The position numbers and the translations under genes were made by a program. Positions 1 through 8,468 of a stretch of DNA of 14,149 nt are shown in pieces; positions within the stretch are counted from its first letter, which is position 1, and every line of letters begins with the position of its first letter. A model generated the notes under the pieces. The model was not told the DNA's origin. It saw only the letters and a list, made by a program, of their open reading frames with translations, and ran no database searches. This DNA is from Rhodococcus sp. IITR03 (GTDB taxonomy: Bacteria; Actinomycetota; Actinomycetes; Mycobacteriales; Mycobacteriaceae), in contig LATQ01000421.1 of the NCBI GenBank assembly GCA_001017865.1, positions 1 through 14,149 on the forward strand. The letters are read 5' to 3'.

Positions 1-412
1 GCACCCTATCTCCCGCTGGCACCCTGCGCGATGGCCGTCACCTATCCCCGCGCGCGGACCACGACGACGCGCGATCCGCACGGCGCTCGAGACGGTTGCG
101 CTCGGGCATCTCGCCGAACGGCTCGACGTGGAGACCGACTGGGCGCGCACCCTCTCCCCGGGCGAACAGCAACGGCTCGGGTTCGCGCGCATCCTGTTGT
201 CGTCCCCGGCGATCGTGTTCCTGGACGAGGCCACCGCCGCGGTCGACGAAGGTCTCGAACACGCGCTGTACCGCACGATGAGGGAGACGCTGCCGGACGC
301 CGTGATCGTGAGCGTCGGGCATCGCAGCACTCTCGACGCCTTTCACGACCGCGTCCTGGAACTCCGCGGCAAAGGACGCTGGGTGGTCTCCGACCTGCAG
401 AAGTCGCGATGA
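1..412 (+). CDS. BacA/Rv1819c-like ABC transporter, C-terminal ATPase end (5' truncated, frame errors)
   Basis: This is the end of the nucleotide-binding domain of an inner-membrane ABC transporter with fused permease and ATPase. Visible in frame from about position 74 are the ABC signature LSPGEQQR, a Walker B segment AIVFLDEATAAVDE and an H-loop VSVGHRST. The permease, Walker A and Q-loop lie outside the window. From memory, the tail resembles mycobacterial Rv1819c (BacA, a vitamin B12 and peptide importer) and the SbmA/YddA group more than classical exporters; substrate is unknown. The first 75 bases read correctly only if one G is restored near 18-19, one G removed near 33-34, and one G restored near 56-57 and near 73. 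This gives PYLPLGTLRDAVTYP followed by RIRTALETVAL. The stop is TGA at 410-412. Family is fairly certain, substrate is not. Confidence 0.8.
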   Translation, partial: HPISRWHPARWPSPIPARGPRRRAIRTALETVALGHLAERLDVETDWARTLSPGEQQRLGFARILLSSPAIVFLDEATAAVDEGLEHALYRTMRETLPDAVIVSVGHRSTLDAFHDRVLELRGKGRWVVSDLQKSR

Positions 413-482
413 TCCCCGCCCACCACCCGCCGGTACCGCGGTGTCGGTCCGGCCGACCGACGACTCTTCCGGGAGGTACTGA

Positions 483-1464
483 ATGTTCGACACTCTTGTG
501 CCCGATTCCCAGCGACGCAGTCCGACCGAACTCGACGAGCGTCTGGATCTGTCGGTCGGCGACCGGCAGGCGAAGCGGTCGGCGTTCTGGACGATGCTCA
601 CGCTCTCGGCGGTCATCGCCGTCGCGGGGGTGGTCAGTGATTCGACGGCCACCGTGATCGGGGCGATGATCGTCGCGCCGTTGTCCACCCCGATCCTGGG
701 GTCGGCCTGGGAATCGCGGTCGGACGCGGTGTCTTGATCGCGCGCAGCGTCGCCCGGATCCTCGGCGGCATCGTCCTGGTGGTCGTCCTCGGGGTCGTCT
801 TCGCCAGGTGCTCGCGAATCCGGGCAATGTCCTGTCGAACTCGCAGGTCCTCGGTCGCACGTCGCCGACGTTGATGGATCTGACGGCGGCCATCGCGACC
901 GGACTGGTCGGGGCGATCGCGGTGACACGCCGCGATGTCGGAGACGTCCTGCCCGGGGTCGCCCATCGCGATCTCGCTGGTGCCTCCGCTCGCAGTGTCG
1001 GTGTCTGCCTCGGCTCCGGCGCACCGACCCTCGCGCTCGGCGCGTTCGTGCTGTTCGCATCCAACGTGGTCGCGCTGATCATCACGGCCACAGTGGTTCT
1101 CGTCGCCGCAGGCTACTCCCGGGAGGCAGCGGAGACGGTCCGAACCCGGTGGAGGCGGGCCTATGCCGTGCTGACGGTGGCACTGGTCGTCGTCGCGGTG
1201 CCGATGGTCGTCAACTCGATGGCGTCGTTGTGGGCACGGCAGATCTCCGCGCAGGCCACGCAGTGGCTCGACGGGACACCCGGCGCGGAGGTCACCGGTG
1301 TGGACTGGCACGGCACCACGGTGGTCGTCTCCGTGCTCGGTCCGGCCGAGCTACCACCCCTGGACGAGCTCGACGCCGCGGTCGATGCGGTCCTGCCCTG
1401 GGATCCCACCCTGCAGCTCGTCCATACCGTGGGCGCGAACATCGAACGGGTCGACTCGGAGTGA
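483..1464 (+). CDS. DUF389 family integral membrane protein (four indels to correct)
   Basis: The N-terminus has the pattern of the DUF389 family (TIGR00341-like): DLSVGDRQAKRSAFWTMLTL, then hydrophobic AVIAVAGVVSDSTATVIGAM and IVAPLSTPILG. It should be a multi-pass membrane protein with a soluble C-terminal part; its biochemical role is unknown in the family. The ATG at 483 has GGAGGT five bases upstream. The frame breaks at the G run 698-701 (one G short) and at 804-806 (one C short). An extra C at 962-964 and a missing G after 997 compensate each other and scramble twelve residues; corrected, they read AIAISLVPPLAVVGVC, a typical membrane segment. After the four corrections the gene has 984 bases, 327 residues. 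It follows the ABC transporter by 70 bases and may be cotranscribed with it. Confidence 0.85.
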
Positions 1465-1767
1465 GGGAAGGTCAGGGGGTGACGATCGCGAAGTCCGGAT
1501 CGGGTTCGTCCAGCACACTCACCAGGGTGGCGAGCACGCCGGCCGTCCCGTCGACATCGAGCCCCCTCGGAGTTCGCAAATCGGACAACAATTCTCGTTT
1601 CGGCCGGAAATCGGACGTCCGGACTTGGCGATACGGCCCGGCATCGCGTATTAGTTGTGTCGCGTCATAAACCTGTGACGGGGGTCATGGTTTGACGCAC
1701 ATGTCGGCGGGGCAGCAGGGGGCCTCGCCACGAACTGCCCGGCGATCCGGGCGGAGGAAATGTGCCG
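1465..1767. other. Intergenic stretch upstream of the WS/DGAT gene
   Basis: About 300 bases with no convincing complete gene. The left half contains the possible gene tail listed separately. The part from about 1570 to 1700 is clearly richer in A/T than its surroundings, as expected for a promoter. A weak plus-strand sigma70-like pair is TTGGCG (1625-1630) and TATTAG (1649-1654) with an 18-base spacer, each matching consensus at four of six positions. A short palindrome TGACGGGGGTCA lies at 1676-1687. The GGAGGA at 1753-1758 is the ribosome binding site of the acyltransferase. The promoter call is a guess. Confidence 0.35.
1472..1684 (-). pseudogene. Possible C-terminal tail or small gene convergent with DUF389
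   Basis: On the minus strand an open frame runs from 1684 to a TGA at 1474-1472, ten bases from the DUF389 stop. Its last 30 codons, ending DEPDPDFAIVTP, have G or C at the third position in about 26 cases, as real genes here do; the first 40 codons do not. No ATG or GTG start precedes the coding-like part. Two explanations are possible: a remnant whose 5' end was deleted, or a small intact gene with an indel. In the latter case, adding one G to the run at 1562-1566 (minus strand) would join it to an ATG at 1644, giving about 57 residues with a CCPIC motif, but that ATG has no clear ribosome binding site. I do not recognise the product. Confidence 0.25.
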
Positions 1768-3179
1768 ATGCGTCCACCCATGTCGCCCACCGATTCGATG
1801 TTTCTCCTCGGGGAGTCCCGTGATCATCCGATGCATGTGGGCGGACTGATCCTTCTCCGGCCTCGCGAAGGCACGACCGCCGCGGATCTGGGAGCACTGT
1901 TCACTGCCGCCGCGGCGGACGGCGAGGTCGCCCCGCTGTGGCGCAAGCGTGCGGCCCGTTCCCTGGGCAGCTTCGGTCAGTGGGCCTGGGAGGAGGATGC
2001 GAACTTCGACCTGAGCTACCACGTGCGACGCAACGCATTGCCGCAGCCCGGCGGGCTCGACGAACTGTGGGATCTCGTCTCCCGGCTGCACAGCACGCTG
2101 CTCGACCGGAGCCGGCCGTTGTGGCAGATACACGTCATCGAGGGTCTCGCGGACGGCCGTCTCGCCGTCTACACGAAGATCCATCACGCTCTCGCCGACG
2201 GCGTGGGGGCGATGAAATTGCTGCGTCGCGCCCTGAGCCCGGACTCCGAGCGGACCGGCATGCCGGCGCCGTGGGCGCCTTCGACACGCCGAGTCGTCCT
2301 CATTCGCCCGGGACCGCGCTCGATCTTCCCGAGGCCGCGATGCAGGCGGTGCGGACCGCGACGGCCGAGGTCACCGGCTTCGTGCCCGCGCTGGCGGGCA
2401 CCGTCAACAGGGCACTGCGCGGTGGAGGCGGATCATTGTCGCTCGCCGCACCGAACACCGTGATCAACGTACCCATCTCGGGTACGCGCCGGTTCGCCGC
2501 GCGCTCGTGGCCGCTGGCCCGCCTGCGCGCGGTGGCCAGGGCGGCCGACACCACCGTCAACGATGTCGTGCTGGCCATGTCGTCAGGAGCACTGCGCGCC
2601 TTCCTGATCGAGCAGGAGGCGTTGCCCGACAGGTCGCTCGTGGCCATGGTCCCGGTGTGCCTTCGACCCGACAAGGACTGTGCCGGAAACGAACTCGGTG
2701 TTCTGATGGCGGATCTGGGTACGGATATCGCCGATCCGGCCTACCGGCTGTCCAGGGTGTCTGCGTCGACGACGGAGGGCAAGAGCTCCATGCAGGGGAT
2801 GTCCTCCCTGTCCCGGCTGGCGGCCAGCGCACTCGGCGTCGCGCCGCTGGCGGTAGGGATCCTCACCCGCAATCGTGCGCTCCCGCGACCGCCCTTCAAC
2901 GTCATCGTCTCGAACGTGCCGGGATCGCCGGATCCGTTGTACTGGAACGGCGCTCGTGTGGATGCGGTGTATCCGCTGTCCGTGCCGGTCGATGGTCAGG
3001 CACTGAACATCACGTGCACGAGCACCGACGACGCCATCGCTTTCGGTCTCACTTCATGCAGTCGCAGCCTGCCGCAACTCCAGCCGCTGCTCGACCACTT
3101 CGACGCGGCCCTCGAAGCACTCGAGGACGCCTTCGACCTCGCTCCCGTCGACCGGCAGGAAGCCGTGCGCGCGGGCTGA
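1768..3179 (+). CDS. Wax ester synthase/diacylglycerol O-acyltransferase (WS/DGAT), one frameshift
   Basis: The enzyme transfers an acyl group from acyl-CoA to a fatty alcohol or diacylglycerol, making wax esters or triacylglycerol for storage lipid at the membrane. The N-terminus MSPTDSMFLLGESRDHPMHV is typical. The catalytic HHxxxDG motif is HHALADG at residues 139-145, preceded by a PLW motif (RPLWQIHVIEG). The TVNDVVLAM segment and NVIVSNVPGSPDPLYWNGA are family hallmarks in the second half. One base (probably C) is missing at 2278-2280; restoring it joins the halves through APFDTPSRPHSPGTALDLP and gives 470 residues, normal for the family. GGAGGA at 1753-1758 serves either the ATG at 1768 (preferred) or a GTG at 1762, which is very close. 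Most actinobacteria carry several paralogues, so substrate preference cannot be read from sequence. Confidence 0.92.
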
Positions 3180-3212
3180 CGCCACCGGGTAGCCGTCCGT
3201 GCGGCCTGACGC
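3161..3212 (+). repeat. Imperfect 30-bp-period direct repeat across the WS/DGAT stop codon
   Basis: The 22 bases at 3161-3182 match 3191-3212 at 19 positions. The period is exactly 30 bases, that is ten codons, so the second copy is in the same frame. It carries a second TGA followed by CGC, just like the first. This looks like an old tandem duplication of the gene's 3' end that has since diverged outside the coding sequence. Confidence 0.6.
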
Positions 3213-3302
3213 ATGGGATAGTCGCAGTGCACTCGTGTGCCCGAGTCGGACAACTGCCCCAGGAATCGCCGTTCTCGTGTGAGAAAGCACTCCGCCGGAG
3301 CA

Positions 3303-3316
3303 CTATCGACCGATAG
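3303..3316. promoter_or_regulatory. Palindrome upstream of the cyclopropane synthase gene, possible operator
   Basis: CTATCG-AC-CGATAG is a perfect 6-bp inverted repeat with a two-base centre. It lies 73 bases upstream of the methyltransferase start, in the only gap (3180-3388) between two same-strand lipid genes. Its size and placement fit a dimeric repressor site, but no regulator is encoded in the window and 14-base palindromes do occur by chance. The rest of the gap shows no gene. Confidence 0.25.
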
Positions 3317-4263
<947 letters not shown>

Positions 4264-4267
4264 GGCT

Positions 4268-4285
4268 CGGTCCCGAGCGGGACCG
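4268..4285. terminator. Hairpin downstream of the methyltransferase
   Basis: CGGTCCC-GAGC-GGGACCG is a perfect 7-bp G/C-rich stem with a four-base loop, starting five bases after the TGA. There is no T run, as is common for terminators in high-GC actinobacteria. Confidence 0.55.
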
Positions 4286-4314
4286 GAGGCAGAACGAATC
4301 CGGTGAGCCTGCAC

Positions 4315-4348
4315 GCCGATCCGCTGCCCGGGTGGACAACGGATCGGC
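4315..4348. terminator. Second hairpin between convergent genes, possible bidirectional terminator
   Basis: GCCGATCCG and CGGATCGGC are perfect 9-bp arms around a 16-base loop that contains a further CCCGGG palindrome. It sits ten bases from the stop of the minus-strand small gene and 50 bases past the stop of the plus-strand methyltransferase, so it can end transcription from both sides. Confidence 0.6.
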
Positions 4349-4358
4349 GAGAGGCAGA

Positions 4359-4505
4359 TCAGTGCGAGCCGCGGCGCTTCTGCTGCAGCTTGGTGAGCAT
4401 CTCCTTGGCCTTGCGCTGATTCTCCGGCTTGGCCGCTTCGCGTCGGACGACCTGGATCGCCTTGACCACGGCGGCGCTCTTCATAGCCTTGCCGAACATT
4501 CCCAT
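4359..4505 (-). CDS. Small basic protein of 48 residues, function unknown
   Basis: The product begins MGMFGKAMKSAAVVKAIQVV and ends LQQKRRGSH. It is rich in Lys, Arg and Ala, lacks Cys, and should form one or two amphipathic helices; I see no signal peptide. The start is fixed by GGAGG eight bases upstream of ATG GGA ATG; longer in-frame extensions to 4571 lack such a site and read poorly. G/C at third codon positions agrees with a real gene. It lies 79 bases after msrA on the same strand and ends next to the 4315-4348 hairpin, so it may be the last gene of that transcript. I do not recognise a family with a known function; nucleic acid or membrane binding through the basic helix is only a guess. 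Confidence 0.7.
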   Translation of the reverse strand: MGMFGKAMKSAAVVKAIQVVRREAAKPENQRKAKEMLTKLQQKRRGSH

Positions 4506-4584
4506 CGAGCACTCCTCCGCAGTGGCGTCACAACCTGTACCTCCACGATACGGATCCGCGGAAGGAACCACCCGTGCGCGTGAT

Positions 4585-5106
4585 TCAGTTCGTCGCGTCG
4601 GCGATGCGACTGTTCGGCAGCTTCCAGCCCGGCCGCGGGAAGTGGCAGGTGTACCCGTTCGGGTAGTGCTGGAGATAGTCCTGGTGCTCGGGTTCGGCCT
4701 CCCAGAAGGTGCTCGCGGGAGTCACCTCGGTGACCACCGTGCCGGGCCACAGGCCCGATGCCTCGACGTCTGCGATCGTGTCCACCGCGACCTGCTTCTG
4801 CTCGTCGTCGAGGTAGAAGATCGCAGAGCGGTAGGACGCCCCGACGTCGTTGCCCTGCCGGTTCAGGGTGGTCGGGTCGTGGATCTGGAAGAAGAACTCG
4901 AGCAGTGCCCGGTAGTCGGTGCGTGCGGGGTCGTAGACGATCTCGACGGACTCCGCGTGCCCCGGATGGTTGCGATAGGTGGGGTGATCGTTCTGCCCAC
5001 CGGTGTAGCCGACCCGTGTCGACACCACCCCGGGCTGCCTCCGGATCAGCTCCTCCATACCCCAGAAGCATCCGCCTGCCAGAATCGCCTTGCGTGTATC
5101 GGTCAT
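4585..5106 (-). CDS. msrA: Peptide methionine sulfoxide reductase MsrA
   Basis: MsrA reduces the S-epimer of methionine sulfoxide in proteins and free methionine, using thioredoxin or a similar donor, in the cytosol. The catalytic motif GCFWG is at residues 12-16, with Cys13 as the nucleophile. The family segments [42 protein letters not shown] and the tail [18 protein letters not shown] are all present; the single Cys near the C-terminus could act as resolving residue. Length is 173 residues, normal, and the frame has no errors. The ATG at 5106 has GAGGAGG four bases upstream. That site lies inside a small hairpin (listed separately). It follows nuoN by 64 bases on the same strand, so readthrough from the nuo operon is possible. 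Confidence 0.95.
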   Translation of the reverse strand: MTDTRKAILAGGCFWGMEELIRRQPGVVSTRVGYTGGQNDHPTYRNHPGHAESVEIVYDPARTDYRALLEFFFQIHDPTTLNRQGNDVGASYRSAIFYLDDEQKQVAVDTIADVEASGLWPGTVVTEVTPASTFWEAEPEHQDYLQHYPNGYTCHFPRPGWKLPNSRIADATN

Positions 5107-5110
5107 TACG

Positions 5111-5123
5111 CCTCCTCGGGAGG
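5111..5123 (-). promoter_or_regulatory. Hairpin that pairs the msrA ribosome binding site
   Basis: In the msrA mRNA the sequence CCUCC-CGA-GGAGG folds into a perfect 5-bp stem with a three-base loop; its 3' arm is the Shine-Dalgarno sequence of msrA. Translation would require opening of the stem. Because CCTCC is simply the complement of GGAGG, chance is a serious alternative. Confidence 0.35.
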
Positions 5124-5170
5124 TGGAACCGATACGAGGGCCGCGGCATTCCCACCGCGCACGTTCGTGG

Positions 5171-6772
5171 TCAGAGCACGAACACCGCCGCCCGCTCGGC
5201 GAGGTCGAGGACGGGTTGCGGCAGGATGCCGAGCAGCACCGTCGCCACCGCCGCGAACGCGATCGCCGCGCTCGTCGCCACGGTCGAGGTCGCGAGCCGC
5301 GGGGCGTCGTCGGTCGGGTCGGTGAAGAACATCAGCACGATCACCCGCACGTAGAAGTACGCGGCGATCGCGCTGATCAGCACGCCGACGATCACGAGCG
5401 GAGCCGCACCGCCCTCGATCGCCGCGCCGAAGACCGCGAACTTCGCGATGAACCCGCTGGTGAGCGGAATGCCCGCCAGCGACAGCAGGAACAGCGCGAA
5501 CGCCCCGCCGAGCAACGGGGAGCGTCGCCCGACACCGGCCCAGCGCGACAGCTCCCATGCCTCGCCGTCCGGGTCGCGCACCAGAGTCACCACGGCGAAC
5601 ACACCGACCGTCCCGATCCCGTAGACGAGCAGATAGAACAGCGTCGACGAGATCCCGGACGCGGTGCCGGCCACGACGCCGGTGAGCACGAATCCGGTGT
5701 GGCTGATCGCCGAGTACGCGAGCATGCGCTTGATGTCGTTCTGCGTCACCGCGAGGACCGCGCCGACGACCATCGTCGCGATCGCGACGGCCACAGGATC
5801 GGCCGCCACTGGTCGGCGGAACCGGGGACCGCGACGTAGAGCACGCGCAGCAGTGCACCGAAGGCGGCGATCTTCGTGGCGGCGGCCATGAACGCCGTCA
5901 CGGGGTCGGTGCGCCTGGTAGACGTCCGGCGTCCACGAATGGAAGGGCACCGCCCCGATCTTGAAGAGCAACCCGACGGCCAGCAGACCCACCCCGACGA
6001 GCGCGGTGGTCTCGCTGCCCGCACCGGTGTCGATCGCCAGGGCGATACCGCCGAAATGGACGGTCCCGGCATAGCCGTAGAGCATCGCCACCCCGTACAG
6101 GAAGAACGCCGACGAGAACGCGCCCAGCAGGAAGTACTTCAGTGCCGCTTCCTGGGAAAGCAACCGGCGGCGCCGCGCCAGACCGCACAGCAGATACAGG
6201 GGCAGCGACAGCACTTCGAGCGCGACGAACATCGTCAGCAGGTCGTTCGAGGCCGGGAAGACGAGCATCCCGCCCACCGCGAACAGCATGAGCGGGAAGA
6301 CCTCGGTGCGCGCGCCACCCGCCGCGAGCGCCTGCCGTTCGGCCGCGGTGCCCGGAATCGCCGACGCCTGGGGCGCGAAAGCGTCGAGATGCGCACCGAC
6401 CGCGGCGCGGGAAACCGATTGCGTGCGAACCCGTTCGATACTCCGTTCCGCGACGAGCGCAACCGACAGCACCGCCACGATCAGGACCGATCCCTGCAGG
6501 AACAGCGCCGGTCCGTCGATCACGACCGCCCCCGACAGGGTGGTCGCACGGGTTCCCGCGAGCATCACGACGGCGACGAACGCCGCCACGAGCGCGCCCG
6601 TCGTCAGGAGCACGTGGGCGAGATAGCGTGCCGAGGCCGGCGCGAAGGACTCGACCAGCACACCGACGACGGCCGCGGCGAAGACGATGAGGATCGGTGC
6701 GATCAGTCCGTAGTCGATCGCCGGGGCGGGAATCGACGCGGCAAGAACGACGATGCCCTCGGAGGGGTTCAT
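5171..6772 (-). CDS. nuoN: NADH-quinone oxidoreductase subunit N (three indels to correct)
   Basis: NuoN is an antiporter-like, proton-pumping membrane subunit of complex I. Many transmembrane segments are visible. Family marks are [17 protein letters not shown] (with the conserved Glu), [19 protein letters not shown] (conserved Lys), [19 protein letters not shown] and [14 protein letters not shown]. The frame is open throughout but wrong between about 5915 and 5794: one C is missing near 5914, one G in the run at 5902-5905 and one C near 5794. Restored, the segment reads [20 protein letters not shown] and continues [18 protein letters not shown]. Corrected length is 534 residues. The ATG overlaps the nuoM stop by four bases (ATGA), so translation is probably coupled. 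It is the last nuo gene; no strong terminator is seen before msrA. Confidence 0.95.
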   Translation of the reverse strand: MNPSEGIVVLAASIPAPAIDYGLIAPILIVFAAAVVGVLVESFAPASARYLAHVLLTTGALVAAFVAVVMLAGTRATTLSGAVVIDGPALFLQGSVLIVAVLSVALVAERSIERVRTQSVSRAAVGAHLDAFAPQASAIPGTAAERQALAAGGARTEVFPLMLFAVGGMLVFPASNDLLTMFVALEVLSLPLYLLCGLARRRRLLSQEAALKYFLLGAFSSAFFLYGVAMLYGYAGTVHFGGIALAIDTGAGSETTALVGVGLLAVGLLFKIGAVPFHSWTPDVYQAHRPRDGVHGRRHEDRRLRCTAARALRRGPRFRRPVAADPVAVAIATMVVGAVLAVTQNDIKRMLAYSAISHTGFVLTGVVAGTASGISSTLFYLLVYGIGTVGVFAVVTLVRDPDGEAWELSRWAGVGRRSPLLGGAFALFLLSLAGIPLTSGFIAKFAVFGAAIEGGAAPLVIVGVLISAIAAYFYVRVIVLMFFTDPTDDAPRLATSTVATSAAIAFAAVATVLLGILPQPVLDLAERAAVFVL

Positions 6773-8455
6773 TCGGCTTCACCTTCCTCGGAACCGTGGG
6801 CGGGAACACCACTCTCGGCGACGGGTCGCTCGGCGGGCACCACCGGTTCCGGCCGGGAGATCTCGATCGAGACGAGCGTGTCGTCGACCGCGGGGGTGAT
6901 GACGTCGAGCGCGGGTTTCGGGTAGATCCCCAGGATGAGCAGCAATGCGATCAGCGGCGCGACCACCGCGACCTCACGAGGCACGAGATCGGAGAGCCTG
7001 CGGGCGTGTTCGGCACCGTCGTTCCCGTCGTCACCGTCGTCCCCACCGGGCAGGCGCACGGGTCCGCCCATCATGCGCTGGTAGAGCCACAGCACGTAGA
7101 GCGCGGACAGCACGAGCGCGAGTGTCGCGATCACCGCGGCCACCTGGTAGCGCGGATAGGTGCCGACGAAGACGAGGAACTCGCTGACGAACGGCGCGAG
7201 CCGGGCAGGGACAGGGTCGCCAGTCCGGCGACGAGGAAGGTCCCGGCGAGGACCGGAGCGACCTTCTGCACCCCGCCGTAGGCGGCGATGGTGCGGTCTC
7301 CGCGCCGCGAGACGAGGAAACCGGCGATGAGGAACAGTGCGGCCGTGGAGATCCCGTGGTTGACCATGTACAGCGTCGAGCCGGCCTGCCCCTGCGAGGT
7401 CAGGGCGAAGATGCCGAGGACGATGAACCGAAGTGCGAGATCGAGGTGTAGGCGATCAGGCGCATCACGTCGGTCTGACCGATCGCGAGCACGGCGCCGT
7501 AGACGATGCCGATGACGGCGAGGGTCACCACGACCGGTGCGAAGGTCACCGAGCGTCGGGGAAGAGCTGCAGGCAGTAGCGCAGCATGCCGAAGGTGCCG
7601 ACCTTGTCGACCACGGCCATCATGAGCACCGCCGCGACCGGCGTGGTCCGCACCGCCGCGTCGGGTAGCCACCCGTGCAGCGGCCACAGCGGGGCCTTCA
7701 CCGCGAAGGCGACGAGGAAACCGAAACACAGTGCGCAAGTACGGCGGGGGTCGCGTCGAGGTCCCCCGAGACGGCGGCGGCGGTGACGGTCCGGACGTCG
7801 AAGGTGCCCACACCCGCGGTCTCCCCCAGCCCGGATCGGGCAGTGACCACGTACAGCCCGATCAACGCGGCGAGCATCACCAGTCCGCCGAGCAGGTTGT
7901 ACAGCAGGAACTTCACGGCGGCGCGTGCCCGGTCGGCGCGCGGTGTCCCCGGCGAACCGAACCCGCCGATGAGGAAGTACATCGGGACGAGCATCGCCTC
8001 GAAGAAGACGTAGAACAGCAGGATGTCGAGGGCGGTGAACGACACGAGCACCATCGACTCGACGAGCAGGATCAGCGCCACGTAGGTGTGCGCGGAACGC
8101 GGGCGGGCCGCGCCGGCCTCCTCGTCGGCGGCGCGGTGATCGTGCCACCCGGCGGCCAGGAGCAACGGCACGAGCGCGGCGGTCAACAGGACCAGCACCA
8201 GGCGATGCCGTCGACGCCGAGCCGGTAGCCTGCGCCGAACGAGGGGATCCAGTCGTGCGATTCGACGAACTGGAAACGCTCTCCCCCGCGGTCGAATCCG
8301 ACGGCGACGATCACCGCGACCACGAGAACGGCGATCGACACCGCGAGGGCGATCGACCGGACGGCGGAACCGAAGCGTGCGGGCAGAGCCATGATCGCGG
8401 CGGCGCCGAGCAGCGGGAGCACCCACAGGATCGTCAACCAGGGAACGGTGGTCAT
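6769..8455 (-). CDS. nuoM: NADH-quinone oxidoreductase subunit M (five indels to correct)
   Basis: NuoM is the second antiporter-like proton channel of complex I. The gene is broken into six reading-frame pieces by five missing G/C bases near 8201, 7735, 7553, 7428 and 7201. Corrected, it is 563 residues and continuous. Diagnostic segments are FYVFFEAMLVPMYFLIGGFG (conserved Glu), FAVKAPLWPLHGWLPDA (conserved Lys), VLMMAVVDKVGTFGMLRYC, GQTDVMRLIAYTSISHFGF and MVNHGISTAALFLIAGFL; the VDKVGTFGMLRY form is what I recall from mycobacterial NuoM. Near the C-terminus a Gly/Asp-rich loop is encoded by a 9-bp tandem repeat (listed separately), and the tail is acidic and Pro-rich. The start ATG follows nuoL by 13 bases, with a GGGGGTG stretch as possible ribosome binding site. 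Confidence 0.95.
7017..7043. repeat. 9-bp tandem repeat, three units, inside nuoM
   Basis: Three consecutive 9-base units begin CGTCGT (7017, 7026, 7035). On the coding strand they encode the DDG-type repeats in GGDDGDDGNDGAEH, in a loop between the last membrane segments of NuoM. Each unit is a multiple of three, so gain or loss of a unit keeps the frame. Confidence 0.7.
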
Positions 8456-8468
8456 CAGTACACCCCCA

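Noticed and set aside
31..657. Plus-strand 208-codon frame at the left end
   Set aside because: The product is Arg/Pro/Thr-rich without domain and is a shadow of the ABC transporter and DUF389 frames.
1520..1644. Small zinc-finger-like peptide with CCPIC on the minus strand (ATG at 1644)
   Set aside because: About half of its codons end in A or T, there is no ribosome binding site, and the motif has only three Cys. It is kept only as one reading of the possible gene tail.
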